The notes beneath the pieces were generated by a model that was not told where the DNA came from, searched no databases, and worked only from the letters and a program-made list of their open reading frames with translations. The translations under genes and the position numbers were made by a program. Positions 1 to 7,723 of a DNA stretch of 37,719 bases are shown one piece after another (position 1 is the first letter of the stretch; each line of letters begins with the position of its first letter). Origin of the DNA: DATECU01 sp035286745 (lineage in GTDB: Bacteria > Acidobacteriota > Vicinamibacteria > Fen-336); assembly GCA_035286745.1 (NCBI GenBank), contig DATECU010000164.1, forward strand, positions 1-37,719. The letters are read 5' to 3'.

Positions 1-243
1 CTCGCCGCACGTCATCGGGACTTCCCCCACGCACGACTGGGTGCAGGCCGCATTGACGGTGCAGACCTCGCTGCACGCACCCGGCGGCGGGTCGCTGGCC
101 TTGACGGTCGGGGCGTTGACGGCCCAGACGACGCCTACCAGCAGGGCGCAAAGGGCGAAGAAGGCGAGGCCGCTATCGAGGGCCCGCCTCAGCCCTGTGA
201 AGCCAGCCGTCCGGGCCTGGGGTTTGCTCTCTCTCTCTCTCAT
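1..243 (-). CDS. Cys-rich exported protein, N-terminal part (runs off the window)
   Basis: The first 81 codons of a gene that continues past the left edge. The start is the ATG at 243-241, preceded by a clear GGAGGA ribosome binding site about 5 nt upstream. The protein begins MRERESKPQ, has a hydrophobic segment at about residues 25-43 (signal peptide or membrane anchor), and then a region with cysteines at 57, 61, 67, 71 and 79, spaced 3, 5, 3 and 6 residues apart. This suggests an exported, disulfide-rich or metal-binding domain. I do not recognise the family and only the N-terminus is visible. A good sigma-70-like promoter lies upstream at 309-336, supporting a real gene. An (AG)7 run sits immediately after the start codon, so slippage would shift the frame. 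Confidence 0.7.
   Translation of the reverse strand, partial: MRERESKPQARTAGFTGLRRALDSGLAFFALCALLVGVVWAVNAPTVKASDPPPGACSEVCTVNAACTQSCVGEVPMTCGE
227..240. repeat. (CT)7/(AG)7 dinucleotide tract just inside a coding region
   Basis: Seven perfect CT units, read as AG on the coding minus strand, begin directly after the ATG of the Cys-rich exported protein and encode RERE plus part of the next serine codon. Gain or loss of one unit would move the reading frame, so this is a candidate slippage site. No comparison between strains is available here. Confidence 0.8.
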
Positions 244-308
244 CCGATTCCTCCGGTGATTCGCGTGGGACGGGTTTCGGGGTGGCCAGCGGCAGTTGAT
301 GATGCTGG

Positions 309-336
309 ACTATACGCACATGCCAGAACGTGTCAA
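309..336 (-). promoter_or_regulatory. Sigma-70-like promoter for the Cys-rich protein
   Basis: On the minus strand a perfect TTGACA (336-331) is followed by a 16-nt spacer and TATAGT (314-309). Transcription would start near 302 and give a leader of about 60 nt containing the GGAGGA site. It is the best -35 match seen in the window. Confidence 0.6.
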
Positions 337-616
337 GAGAGAAGCTGAGCTCGCCAGGGGAGCGTCTCCTGCGGGACCAGGACCGCCCTACGCCCTTGGC
401 GGGAATCGGGAAGGCGGGATCAACCCGGAACTAAACCCGGGCCATGCCCCGACACGCGCCGCGCGCGGTGGCACGCGGAACGGACGGGACACGTTCACGT
501 GCACGGCCGCGATCCCGGGCCCGATCGTTCAGCAGCCCCAGGCCCGAGGGCCAGCGGCGGCGAGGGCCAAGGGCTCCGCCGGACCGCCGGACCGCAGGAC
601 CACAGGACACCGCGGC

Positions 617-645
617 ATGACGTGGCCGCCGGTTGCCGCTATGAT
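617..645 (+). promoter_or_regulatory. Candidate promoter for the mlaEFD operon
   Basis: ATGACG (617-622), a 17-nt spacer and TATGAT (640-645) resemble a sigma-70 promoter with 4/6 and 5/6 matches. The predicted start near 652 leaves a short leader containing the GGAGG at 661-665 before the ATG at 676. Confidence 0.4.
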
Positions 646-675
646 GGAGGGCTTGTCTCGGGAGGAAAGCCGCGG

Positions 676-1470
676 ATGGGAAGCATGTTGGGGCTCTTGA
701 CCGATGGCGTTCGGGCCATTGGCCGCGTGGGTTCGGGTGTAGCCGGCCACGCCGGGGGCATGGGGCTTCTGGCCTGGCGCTCGCTGACCGCCGTGCTCTC
801 GGGGAGCGTCGCCTTCAAGGACTTCATAGCTCAGGCCCATTCCATCGGCGTGCAGAGCATCCCGCTGGTGCTGGTGACCGCCACCCTCTCGGGTGTGGTC
901 ACCTCCCAACAGGGGGGCTACCAGTTCACGGGCGCCATCCCCCTCTACGTGCTGGGCAGTGTGGTGACCTCGAGCGTGGTCTTGGAGCTGGGGCCGGTGC
1001 TCACCGCCATCGTACTCATCGGGCGGGTGGGCGCCCGCATAACGGCTGAGATCGGAACCATGCAGGTCTCGGAGCAGATCGACGCCCTGTACTCGTTGGG
1101 ACGCGACCCGATTCCGGTGCTGGCGGCCCCCCGCATCTTCGCGGGCATGATCGCCATGCCGGCGCTGGTGGGCATCGCCAACGCGGTGGGCTTCGTGGCG
1201 GGCATGATCGCCGCCCGGCTCACCGTCAATCTGGGCTCGGAGTCGTTCCTCTACGGCGCTCGCATGTACTGGCACAGCTACGACTTCTTCTACTCGATGA
1301 TGAAGGCGCTCGCCTTCGGCGTCATCATCCCCCTCATCTCCTGCCACATGGGGCTCCTGACGCGGGGGGGAGCCGAGGGAGTGGGCCGGGCCACCACCTC
1401 GTCGGTGGTGTTCATGATCATCGCGGTCCTGGTGGCGGACGCGCTCTTCCCGCCGCTCTTCCTCAACTGA
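676..1470 (+). CDS. mlaE: MlaE-family ABC transporter permease
   Basis: A 264-residue inner-membrane permease of the MlaE/TTG2B family, which with an MlaF ATPase and an MCE-domain protein moves phospholipids across the diderm envelope. The body is rich in hydrophobic segments with the family core (TATLSGVVTSQQGGYQF, then VLELGPVLTAIVLIGRVGARI and ITAEIGTMQVSEQIDAL). The open frame extends upstream to 499, but ATG 676 is chosen because GGAGG lies 10 nt before it, the length matches the family and the upstream codons are of a different character. The mlaF start lies 2 nt after the stop, so the two are surely co-transcribed. Gene order mlaE-mlaF-mlaD is standard. Confidence 0.93.
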   Translation: MGSMLGLLTDGVRAIGRVGSGVAGHAGGMGLLAWRSLTAVLSGSVAFKDFIAQAHSIGVQSIPLVLVTATLSGVVTSQQGGYQFTGAIPLYVLGSVVTSSVVLELGPVLTAIVLIGRVGARITAEIGTMQVSEQIDALYSLGRDPIPVLAAPRIFAGMIAMPALVGIANAVGFVAGMIAARLTVNLGSESFLYGARMYWHSYDFFYSMMKALAFGVIIPLISCHMGLLTRGGAEGVGRATTSSVVFMIIAVLVADALFPPLFLN

Positions 1471-1472
1471 CC

Positions 1473-2273
1473 ATGGCCAAGGGACGAAGCCAGGAGACGG
1501 TCATCGAGTACCGCGACGTGTACAAGGCGTTCGATGTGCCGGTGCTCTCCGGGGTCACCCTGTCCATCCCCCAGGGGGAGATCGTGGCCATCGTCGGCCC
1601 CTCGGGCACCGGCAAGAGCGTGCTGCTCAAGACCACCATCGGTCTCATCGTGCCGGACCGGGGTGACGTGCTGGTGGAGGGCGAGTCGGTGTACTTCGGC
1701 CGGCGCGAGGCCTTGCGCGAGGTCCGCAAGAAGGTGGGCTACGTCTTTCAGAACGCCGCCCTCTTCGATTCCATGACCGTGTTCGAGAACGTGGCTTTCG
1801 GCCTGCGCGACGGGGAGGCCAAGGAGATCGGCCGCGAGGAGGTGGTGCGGCGGGTGGTGAAGGCCCTAGAGGAGGTGAACCTCGACCCCTCGGTGGTCTT
1901 GCGCAAGCTGCCTGCCGAGCTGTCCGGGGGCATGCGCAAGCGGGTCGGCCTGGCCCGCGCCATCGTGGGCGAGCCCGACATCCTCCTCTACGACGAGCCG
2001 GTGACCGGCCTTGATCCGGTGAACACGGCGGCCGTGGACCAGCTCATCACCGCCATCGCGGCCCGGACCGGGGTGACCTCCCTGGTGGTCACCCACGACG
2101 TCCCCGGCGCCCTGGGCTTCTGCGATCGCATCGCCCTGTTGGAGGACGGCGTGCTCCAATTCGTGGGCTCGCCGGCCGAGTTCCGATCGAGCCCTAACCC
2201 CCTGGTGCAGGCCTTCGCCGACCGGGAGGCGGCCGCCGCCCTGGCCCGCCAGGGGTTGGGCGCACCCGCCTAA
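1473..2273 (+). CDS. mlaF: MlaF-family ABC transporter ATPase
   Basis: A 266-residue cytoplasmic ATPase that powers the MlaE permease. Visible motifs are Walker A GPSGTGKS at 42-49, the Q-loop glutamine 93, the signature LSGGM at 150-154, Walker B ILLYDEP at 170-176 and the switch histidine 208. The VFQNAALFDSMTVFENV stretch around 91-107 is typical of the MlaF/Ttg2A group. It sits between mlaE and mlaD with a 2-nt gap before and 37 nt after. All catalytic residues are present, so an active enzyme is expected. Confidence 0.94.
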   Translation: MAKGRSQETVIEYRDVYKAFDVPVLSGVTLSIPQGEIVAIVGPSGTGKSVLLKTTIGLIVPDRGDVLVEGESVYFGRREALREVRKKVGYVFQNAALFDSMTVFENVAFGLRDGEAKEIGREEVVRRVVKALEEVNLDPSVVLRKLPAELSGGMRKRVGLARAIVGEPDILLYDEPVTGLDPVNTAAVDQLITAIAARTGVTSLVVTHDVPGALGFCDRIALLEDGVLQFVGSPAEFRSSPNPLVQAFADREAAAALARQGLGAPA

Positions 2274-2310
2274 TGAACCAGCCTTCTTGGACCCGTATCA
2301 GGAGTAGGAC

Positions 2311-3264
2311 ATGAGTGAGAATGGAGCCAGTCCCCGGTCGCCCCTGCCCCAGGCGCCTCCGACCCGGGCCGTCGATCAGACGGTGTGGGTCGGCTTGTTC
2401 CTGATCGTGGCGGTGGTCTCCATCCTCTCCGCCTTGTTCGTGCTGACCGACGCCGCCATGTTCCGCGGTCGCTACATCGTCACCACCCAGGTGAAGGACG
2501 CCGGGGGCATCCGTCGTGGGGATCCGGTGCAGATGCGAGGTGTGAACATCGGACGCGTGCTGCGCTTCCAGATCGGCAAGGAGGGCTCGGTGGCGGTGCA
2601 GCTCGAGATCGAAGGCGAGTACGGGGTGCCGGCGGACTCCCACGTCGAGCTGAAGTCGAGCGGGATCCTGGGCGGCATGGTGGCCGAGGTGGTGCCCGGC
2701 ACCTCCGACCGGCGGCTGCGCACCGGCGACACCCTGGCCGGCAGCTCCGAAGAGGGCATGGGGGCCATGGCCACTCGCATTGCCGGGCAAGCCGAGGCCA
2801 CGCTGGGTCGCGTCGACAGCCTGCTCTCGAAGGAGATGATCGCCCAGGTGCACGGCTCCAGTTCGGAGCTCAAGGCGCTCTTGCTGACGCTCTCCGCCGC
2901 CGTCAAGGAACAGCGGACGGAAATCGGGAGCCTGACCGCGAGCCTCAAGCGCTCCGCCGAGGGTCTGGAGAAGACGGCGGCCGGCCCCGAGCTCGATCGC
3001 ATCGTGAAGCGCCTGGACGCGGTGGCCGAGAAGGCCGACACCGTAGCCGCATCCCTCGATCGCTCCTCGAAGTCCATGGAGGGCGTGTTGGGGCGGATCG
3101 ACCGTGGAGAGGGAACGTTAGGCAAACTGAGCAAGGATGAGGTTCTCTACAAGAACCTGAGCGAGGCGGCGGCCACCATGAACCAGACCAGCGCCAACAT
3201 CAGCCGTTTGGTGGACGACATCCGCAAGAACCCCAGGAAGTACCTGAAGATCAGCGTCTTCTGA
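2311..3264 (+). CDS. mlaD: MlaD-like MCE-domain lipid-binding protein
   Basis: A 317-residue protein with one N-terminal membrane helix (about residues 28-49), an MCE domain at about 54-135 (VKDAGGIRRGDPVQMRGVNI is the conserved start) and a long C-terminal alpha-helical region of about 170 residues. MCE proteins form periplasmic rings that bind phospholipid and sit on the MlaE/MlaF complex. The long helical tail is longer than in E. coli MlaD (about 183 residues) and resembles the larger MCE proteins that can span the periplasm. A GGAGTAGG ribosome binding site precedes the ATG. No mlaC or mlaB follows; the operon seems to end here. Confidence 0.9.
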   Translation: MSENGASPRSPLPQAPPTRAVDQTVWVGLFLIVAVVSILSALFVLTDAAMFRGRYIVTTQVKDAGGIRRGDPVQMRGVNIGRVLRFQIGKEGSVAVQLEIEGEYGVPADSHVELKSSGILGGMVAEVVPGTSDRRLRTGDTLAGSSEEGMGAMATRIAGQAEATLGRVDSLLSKEMIAQVHGSSSELKALLLTLSAAVKEQRTEIGSLTASLKRSAEGLEKTAAGPELDRIVKRLDAVAEKADTVAASLDRSSKSMEGVLGRIDRGEGTLGKLSKDEVLYKNLSEAAATMNQTSANISRLVDDIRKNPRKYLKISVF

Positions 3265-3412
3265 GATCGGCGGCGGGAGGCCGCGAGCCCTGCTCCAGGG
3301 TGGGGCGTACTGGGCTTCTGTGCGCGGCGTCCGAAGTGAGCTCGGTCGCCACTCCAAGGCGGGGGCTCCCGCCCCCCGAGCCGCCGGACACGAAACGCAG
3401 GGACCTCGGACG

Positions 3413-4057
3413 CTACGTATGGTCCGCAGTGGCGGCGATCTCGAGGAAGCGGCGCTCGCGGCCTTGCGCCAAGTGCTTCGCCCAGGTGGACGGAAGGCCT
3501 GCGACCTCGCTGGCTGCTACCGCTCGGATGGAACTGAGCCGAAACCCGGCGCAGGCGTAGTCGTGGGCGAAGTGATGGGCGCGTGCGGCCTCATCGAGTC
3601 CGGGCAGTCCCAGACGGCGAAGCGCCACGCGATCGCGCACCGGATCGTGCCCGAGGACGACCGAGAGCGTCGCGCCGGTGCGGCACAGCGCGCGCACACC
3701 GCGCAGGATGTCGGCCGACGGGCCTGCCACCGCCGCCAGCAGGCTGCCCCAGGGCAGGACGACGGTCACGCGGTCCGCGACGCCTAAGAGCTCCTGCGGC
3801 AGCTTCTCGACGGCCGCCCGCACGTAGAGGACGTTGGCGAGCCGGGCACGCACAGCTCGGCCCGACCAACGACGCATGTTCTCGGCGTTGGCATCGACGC
3901 CGATGAAGAGGCGCTCGGGGTTCCGTCTCGCCAGCGTGAACGGCAAGAGGCCGTCGCCGGTTCCGATGTCGATGGCGGCTCGCCCGTCGAAGCGGGCGAG
4001 GGCCTCACGGAGTTACTGGTCCGAACGCTCCAGGCGCTTGCCGCGTACGATGTCCAT
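3413..4057 (-). pseudogene. NpmA/KamB-type 16S rRNA (m1A1408) methyltransferase with in-frame TAA
   Basis: Read through one stop, the frame gives a 214-residue product, close to NpmA and KamB (about 215-219), which methylate N1 of A1408 in 16S rRNA and cause aminoglycoside resistance. Matches from memory of these families: the N-terminal block MDIVRGKRLE, SAM motif IDIGTGDG at 29-36, PWGSLL at 102-107 with tryptophan 103, and AGLPSTWAKHLAQGR at 186-200 with tryptophan 192; both tryptophans correspond to the pair that sandwiches A1408. Codon 15 is TAA (4015-4013), where NpmA has glutamate, so GAA to TAA is a one-base change. No ATG, GTG or TTG lies between this stop and the SAM motif, so internal initiation cannot rescue it. 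Options are a nonsense pseudogene, a sequencing error, or readthrough. The rest of the frame is intact, implying a recent change or an error. Confidence 0.82.
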
Positions 4058-4063
4058 TCACCG

Positions 4064-4069
4064 ATTGTA
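4064..4069 (-). promoter_or_regulatory. -10-like TACAAT 6 nt before the methyltransferase start
   Basis: On the minus strand TACAAT is followed by 6 nt and the ATG at 4057. There is no convincing Shine-Dalgarno sequence. The spacing would place the transcript start at or next to the A of the ATG, suggesting a leaderless mRNA. The -35 region is weak. Confidence 0.4.
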
Positions 4070-4233
4070 CCCCCACCCGCTCCGGACCCATCAGCGGATC
4101 AGGCTCCGGATGGCGCGTCTCCACCAACCCGCGTCGAGGCCAACAAGCTTCGAGCCCCAGGCAGCTCGCAGCGTCGCCCGCTCCATGGGGACTCGACGAC
4201 AGCGTCGAAAGAGCGGGCGAGAAAGCGGCTGCG

Positions 4234-4250
4234 CTCGCCCCGTGGGCGAG
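4234..4250 (-). terminator. Stem-loop after the class I methyltransferase
   Basis: CTCGCCC and GGGCGAG form a perfect 7-bp stem with a 3-nt loop, a few bases downstream of the methyltransferase stop at 4254. No T-run follows, so it is at best a weak or Rho-assisted terminator or an mRNA 3' stabiliser. Confidence 0.35.
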
Positions 4251-4253
4251 TGG

Positions 4254-5009
4254 TCAGGGGACGCGCATGACGAAGAACTCGTAGCTGTAGAACTCCGAGT
4301 AGGCGCGCCAGATGTCGATCTCGCGCTGGACCCGGTCGGCCAGCTCCTGTGCGTCTCTCTCTTCGCCGTGCCGCTCGCGGAAGTGCGTCACGTTGTGCTG
4401 GAGGGGGCGGTAGTAGTCGTCCCACCACGACGACGGTGGCAGCGGGAAATGGCCGACCGTCTCGTACTCACACTCCGCGACGACTTGCAGGAGCTCCTGA
4501 ACCGGACGGATCGCCGGATACTCCTGCGTCCAGAAGGCCGAGCAGTCCGGCGGTGGGTCCGGCTTCGTCCAAGCCACTTCCGTCACCGCCAGGTGCCCGC
4601 CCGGCGCGAGCAGCCGGCGCCACTCGCGGAGGCCGGTTTCGAAGCCCATGACGAAGATCGCGCCCTCGGCCCAGACGACGTCGAAAGCGCCGAACGCAAA
4701 GGCGAGCTGTCGCATGTCTCCGACGCGAGCTTCGAGCCGGTCCCCGATCCCGAGGGCCCGCGCCTGGCGGTTCAGCTCGTCGACGAACGGCGGGTGGTTG
4801 TCGACCGCCACGATACGCGCTGGCGAGCCCTGGGCGAGTACGCGTGTCTGCAGGCCGGTGCCGCAGCCCACGTCGAGCAGGCGCGTCTTCGGTCCGATAC
4901 CGGGCACCAGCGCGAGCGCTCGACGCGTGCTCTCGGCGTCGCCGGGGCCCTGCCGGGGCAGACCACTGAACATCTCGAAGAACAGCATGGTCATCCTGTC
5001 CTGAGTCAT
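4254..5009 (-). CDS. Class I SAM-dependent methyltransferase, substrate unknown
   Basis: A 251-residue soluble methyltransferase of the small-molecule type. SAM motif I is LLDVGCGTGLQT at about 44-55, the acidic residue ending the second strand lies in AVDNHP, and the domain ends near LLAPGGHLAVTEVAW at about 133-147. The C-terminal part contains an aromatic stretch SSWWDDYYRPLQ that probably forms the substrate pocket. The ATG at 5009 is preceded by AAGGA; ATGs at codons 6 and 8 are alternatives. Nothing around it identifies the substrate. It lies upstream of, and on the same strand as, the broken A1408 methyltransferase gene, about 200 bp apart, so a shared transcript is possible. Confidence 0.85.
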   Translation of the reverse strand: MTQDRMTMLFFEMFSGLPRQGPGDAESTRRALALVPGIGPKTRLLDVGCGTGLQTRVLAQGSPARIVAVDNHPPFVDELNRQARALGIGDRLEARVGDMRQLAFAFGAFDVVWAEGAIFVMGFETGLREWRRLLAPGGHLAVTEVAWTKPDPPPDCSAFWTQEYPAIRPVQELLQVVAECEYETVGHFPLPPSSWWDDYYRPLQHNVTHFRERHGEERDAQELADRVQREIDIWRAYSEFYSYEFFVMRVP

Positions 5010-5519
5010 CTCTTGAGTCCTTTCACGGGTGGCGCCGCGCGCCGCGGCCTGCGAGTGGGTTGCAGCGCGGCACCAGTGCCGAAGCTAGTTGTGGGGATTG
5101 AGAAAGGGGAGCGACCGGTGCAGGTACACAGCGCCTGCTGTGCGGAACTCGTCCGGCGGTCCCGACTAGAGGACGGAGGCCATCTGGGCGCGACTACAGT
5201 GGGCTTGGCCCGGTCCGTCAAGAGCAGCCGCGGGGGCGCCGGGGGCGCGGGGTGTCGCACTTCGGTCCGTGGTAGGCCGGGGAGGAGCGGGCGGTCCGTC
5301 GCTGAGGCTCTTACGCTTCACCGGCCAGCGGCCGGTGTCGACCTGCATTCCGTGCGCTCTTCGTCGCTTCCTCGCCGCCTTTTCGTCCCGCACTCGTGAC
5401 ACCGGTGTCTCCGTGGACCATATTCCGGCCAGACGAAAACCTGACGCCGGTCCCTCCTGCCTGCCACTCTAGGGACGGTTCCGCCTGGGATCGACGCCAG
5501 AACCCTTGAGGAGGTTTCG
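5010..5519. other. Divergent intergenic region before the amylase
   Basis: About 510 bp with no gene I can support. A 78-codon minus-strand frame (5166-5402) is Arg/Pro-rich, lacks a clear ribosome binding site and was not recognised. The region contains a candidate promoter with a palindrome at 5396-5424 and, at 5510-5516, a strong GAGGAGG ribosome binding site for the amylase. Confidence 0.6.
5396..5424 (+). promoter_or_regulatory. Candidate amylase promoter with overlapping palindromic operator
   Basis: GTGACA (5396-5401), a 17-nt spacer and CATATT (5419-5424) resemble a promoter with 5/6 and 4/6 matches. A perfect 12-bp palindrome, GACACCGGTGTC (5398-5409), overlaps the -35 element, where a dimeric repressor could block transcription. 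The regulator is unknown. The leader before the ATG at 5520 would be about 90 nt. Confidence 0.35.
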
Positions 5520-7646
5520 ATGAGGACGACAACTCGGCTCCCGGCCCTGGCCTTGGTGCTCCTGGGCCTGCCCCTGGCTACGAAGGCCCAGGACTTCAAG
5601 CGAGAGGTCATCTACCAGATCGTCACCGACCGCTTCTTCAACGGGTCCGCCGCGAACGATGACCCACCGCAGAGCCCGGGCCTCTTCGACGCGAGCCGCA
5701 CCAACTGGCGTCTCTACTGGGGCGGGGACCTGGAGGGCATCCGCCAGAAGATCGCCTACCTGAAGGGCATGGGAGTCACGGCCATCTGGATCTCGCCACC
5801 GGTCGACAACCTCAACGTCAACATCCCTGACGGCGGCGGGGGCGCGCAGGCGCCCTACCACGGGTACCACCCGCGTGACTTCAAGCGGATCGAGGAGCAC
5901 TTCGGCGACACCAGCAACTCCTGGGCGCCCTACGAGAACCTGATCGCTACCGCCCACGCGAACGGCATCAAGGTCATCGTGGACTGGGTCCCGAACCACA
6001 CCAGCAGCGGCGACGCCGGGGAGTTCGGGGCGCTCTACGACGACGGGACGTATCTGGCCGACTACGGGTTCGACCCCAGCGGGTACTTCCACCACAACAC
6101 CAACATCAGCGACTGGAACGACCGGTACCAGGTGCAGTACTACTCGCTCTTCGGCTTAGCTGACCTCAACCCCGAGAGCGCGCCGGTGGACGCCTACTTG
6201 AAATCCGCGGCCCAGCTCTTTGCCGCGCACGGCACCGACGGCTTCCGCATCGACGCGCCCAAGCACGCGACCTGGGGCTGGCAACAAAGCATGGTCAACA
6301 ACATGTTCGGCAGCGCCCCCAGCTTCGTCTTTGGGGAGTGGTTCCAGCACGGGACGTCCGACACGCTCTACCGCGACTCGGTGAAGTTCGCCAACAAGAG
6401 CGGCATGTCGTTGCTCGACTTCCCCCTGAACACGCAGATCCGCAGCGTCTTTGGTTCTTCGGGCAGCTTCCGCGACCTGGACGCGACCATGGCACAGGAG
6501 AACGCCGACTTCACCTGGAAGGAAGATCAGGTCGCCTTCGTGGACAACCACGACATGGCCCGCTTCCTCACGCTCAACAACAACTCGACTCGCCTGCATC
6601 AGGCCCTCGCCTTCATCCTCACCTCCCGTGGGATCCCCTGCATCTACTACGGCACCGAGCAGTACCTGCACGACGACACGGGCGGTGGGGGCGACCCCTA
6701 CAACCGGCCCATGATGGCCTCCTGGAGCACCTCGACCACCGGCTACACGCTGATCAAGAAGCTCTCCGACCTGCGCCGGTCCAACAACGCCATCCCCTAC
6801 GGATCCTGGCGGCAGCGCTGGCTCAATGACGACGTCTACATCTACGAGAGGCAGTTCTACAGCGACGTGGTGCTGGTGGCGATCAACAAGAGCCAGACCG
6901 CGAGCTACAACATCACGGGGCTGCTGACCGCGCTTCCGGCAGGGACCTACGCCGACTACCTGACTGGCCTGCTGGGAGGTCTCTCGATCACCGTCACCAG
7001 CGGCAGCGGCGGCAACAACCCCGTGACCGCCTTCAACCTCGGGCCCGGCAGAGTCTCGGTCTGGCGCCGGGCGGTCACCTCTTCGACGCCCCAGGTGGGC
7101 TCGATCGGCCCAACGGTGGGACAGGCCGGGACGCGCGTCACCATCGCAGGGGAGGGCTTTGGGGTCTCGACCGGCTCGGTCTGGTTTGGTTCGGCCGCGG
7201 CCACCGTGAACTCGTGGTCGACCACCTCGGTGACCTTCACCGTGCCGAGCGTGGCGAACGGGTCGCACAACGTTGTACTGAAGAACAGCTCGGGGACGTC
7301 GGCCAATTCCATTGGCTTCACCGTGCTCACGGCGCGGTTGATCCCCGTCACCTTCACGGTCTACAACGCGATCGGGACCAGCATGGGTGACCACATCTTC
7401 CTCACCGGGAACACGGTGGAGCTGGGGCAGTGGAGCACGACCTGGAACGGGGCCGTGGGCCCCATGCTCACCCCGGAATACCCCGACTGGTTCATCAACG
7501 CCTCGATGCCCGCTGGCCAAACCATCCAATTCAAGTTCATCAAGATCGCTTCCGACGGCAGCGTCACCTGGGAAAACGGGGCGAACCACACCTACACGGT
7601 ACCGGCCAGCGGTGTCGGGTATGTGAACGTGAGCTGGCAGTACTGA
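5520..7646 (+). CDS. Secreted GH13 cyclodextrin glucanotransferase-type alpha-amylase
   Basis: A 708-residue exported starch-active enzyme with the complete five-domain plan of cyclodextrin glucanotransferases. A signal peptide covers residues 1-23 (cleavage near TKA-QD). Domains A/B follow at about 26-420, C at 421-520, an IPT/TIG domain D at about 524-605 and a CBM20 starch-binding domain E at about 608-708 (VFLTGN-like and FKFIK motifs). Catalytic residues are nucleophile Asp245 in DGFRIDAPKH, acid/base Glu273 in FGEW and Asp345 in FVDNHD. At the central position where cyclizing enzymes have Tyr or Phe, the sequence SLFGLADL gives Phe211, which fits a transglycosylase rather than a plain amylase. 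Maltogenic amylases share this plan, so cyclodextrin formation is inferred. GAGGAGG precedes the start. Confidence 0.9.
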   Translation: MRTTTRLPALALVLLGLPLATKAQDFKREVIYQIVTDRFFNGSAANDDPPQSPGLFDASRTNWRLYWGGDLEGIRQKIAYLKGMGVTAIWISPPVDNLNVNIPDGGGGAQAPYHGYHPRDFKRIEEHFGDTSNSWAPYENLIATAHANGIKVIVDWVPNHTSSGDAGEFGALYDDGTYLADYGFDPSGYFHHNTNISDWNDRYQVQYYSLFGLADLNPESAPVDAYLKSAAQLFAAHGTDGFRIDAPKHATWGWQQSMVNNMFGSAPSFVFGEWFQHGTSDTLYRDSVKFANKSGMSLLDFPLNTQIRSVFGSSGSFRDLDATMAQENADFTWKEDQVAFVDNHDMARFLTLNNNSTRLHQALAFILTSRGIPCIYYGTEQYLHDDTGGGGDPYNRPMMASWSTSTTGYTLIKKLSDLRRSNNAIPYGSWRQRWLNDDVYIYERQFYSDVVLVAINKSQTASYNITGLLTALPAGTYADYLTGLLGGLSITVTSGSGGNNPVTAFNLGPGRVSVWRRAVTSSTPQVGSIGPTVGQAGTRVTIAGEGFGVSTGSVWFGSAAATVNSWSTTSVTFTVPSVANGSHNVVLKNSSGTSANSIGFTVLTARLIPVTFTVYNAIGTSMGDHIFLTGNTVELGQWSTTWNGAVGPMLTPEYPDWFINASMPAGQTIQFKFIKIASDGSVTWENGANHTYTVPASGVGYVNVSWQY

Positions 7647-7676
7647 GCGGCGAGCCCGTCCGTGGGGAGTAGAATG

Positions 7677-7705
7677 GCGGGCGCGGGCCGGATCGCGCCC
7701 GCTTT
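7677..7705 (+). terminator. Hairpin after the amylase gene
   Basis: GCGGGCGCG (7677-7685) and CGCGCCCGC (7694-7702) form a perfect 9-bp stem with an 8-nt loop followed by TTT. It lies 30 nt after the amylase stop and 19 nt before the next start, so it could terminate the amylase transcript or sit in the leader of the amidohydrolase mRNA. The T-run is short. Confidence 0.5.
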
Positions 7706-7723
7706 CCGGGAGACGAAGAGGGC

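Larger units (their letters stand above)
244..675. other. Divergent intergenic region between Cys-rich protein and mlaE
   Basis: About 430 bp without a convincing gene. Open frames here lack a ribosome binding site and have unlikely composition. The region holds one candidate promoter in each direction, 309-336 (minus) and 617-645 (plus). Nothing else was recognised. Confidence 0.6.

Noticed and set aside
3834..5399. A 521-codon plus-strand open frame
   Set aside because: Antisense to both methyltransferase genes, which show clear SAM motifs; no family resemblance and no ribosome binding site.
5166..5402. A 78-codon minus-strand frame in the amylase upstream region
   Set aside because: Arg- and Pro-rich, no ribosome binding site, overlaps the candidate promoter and is not recognised.
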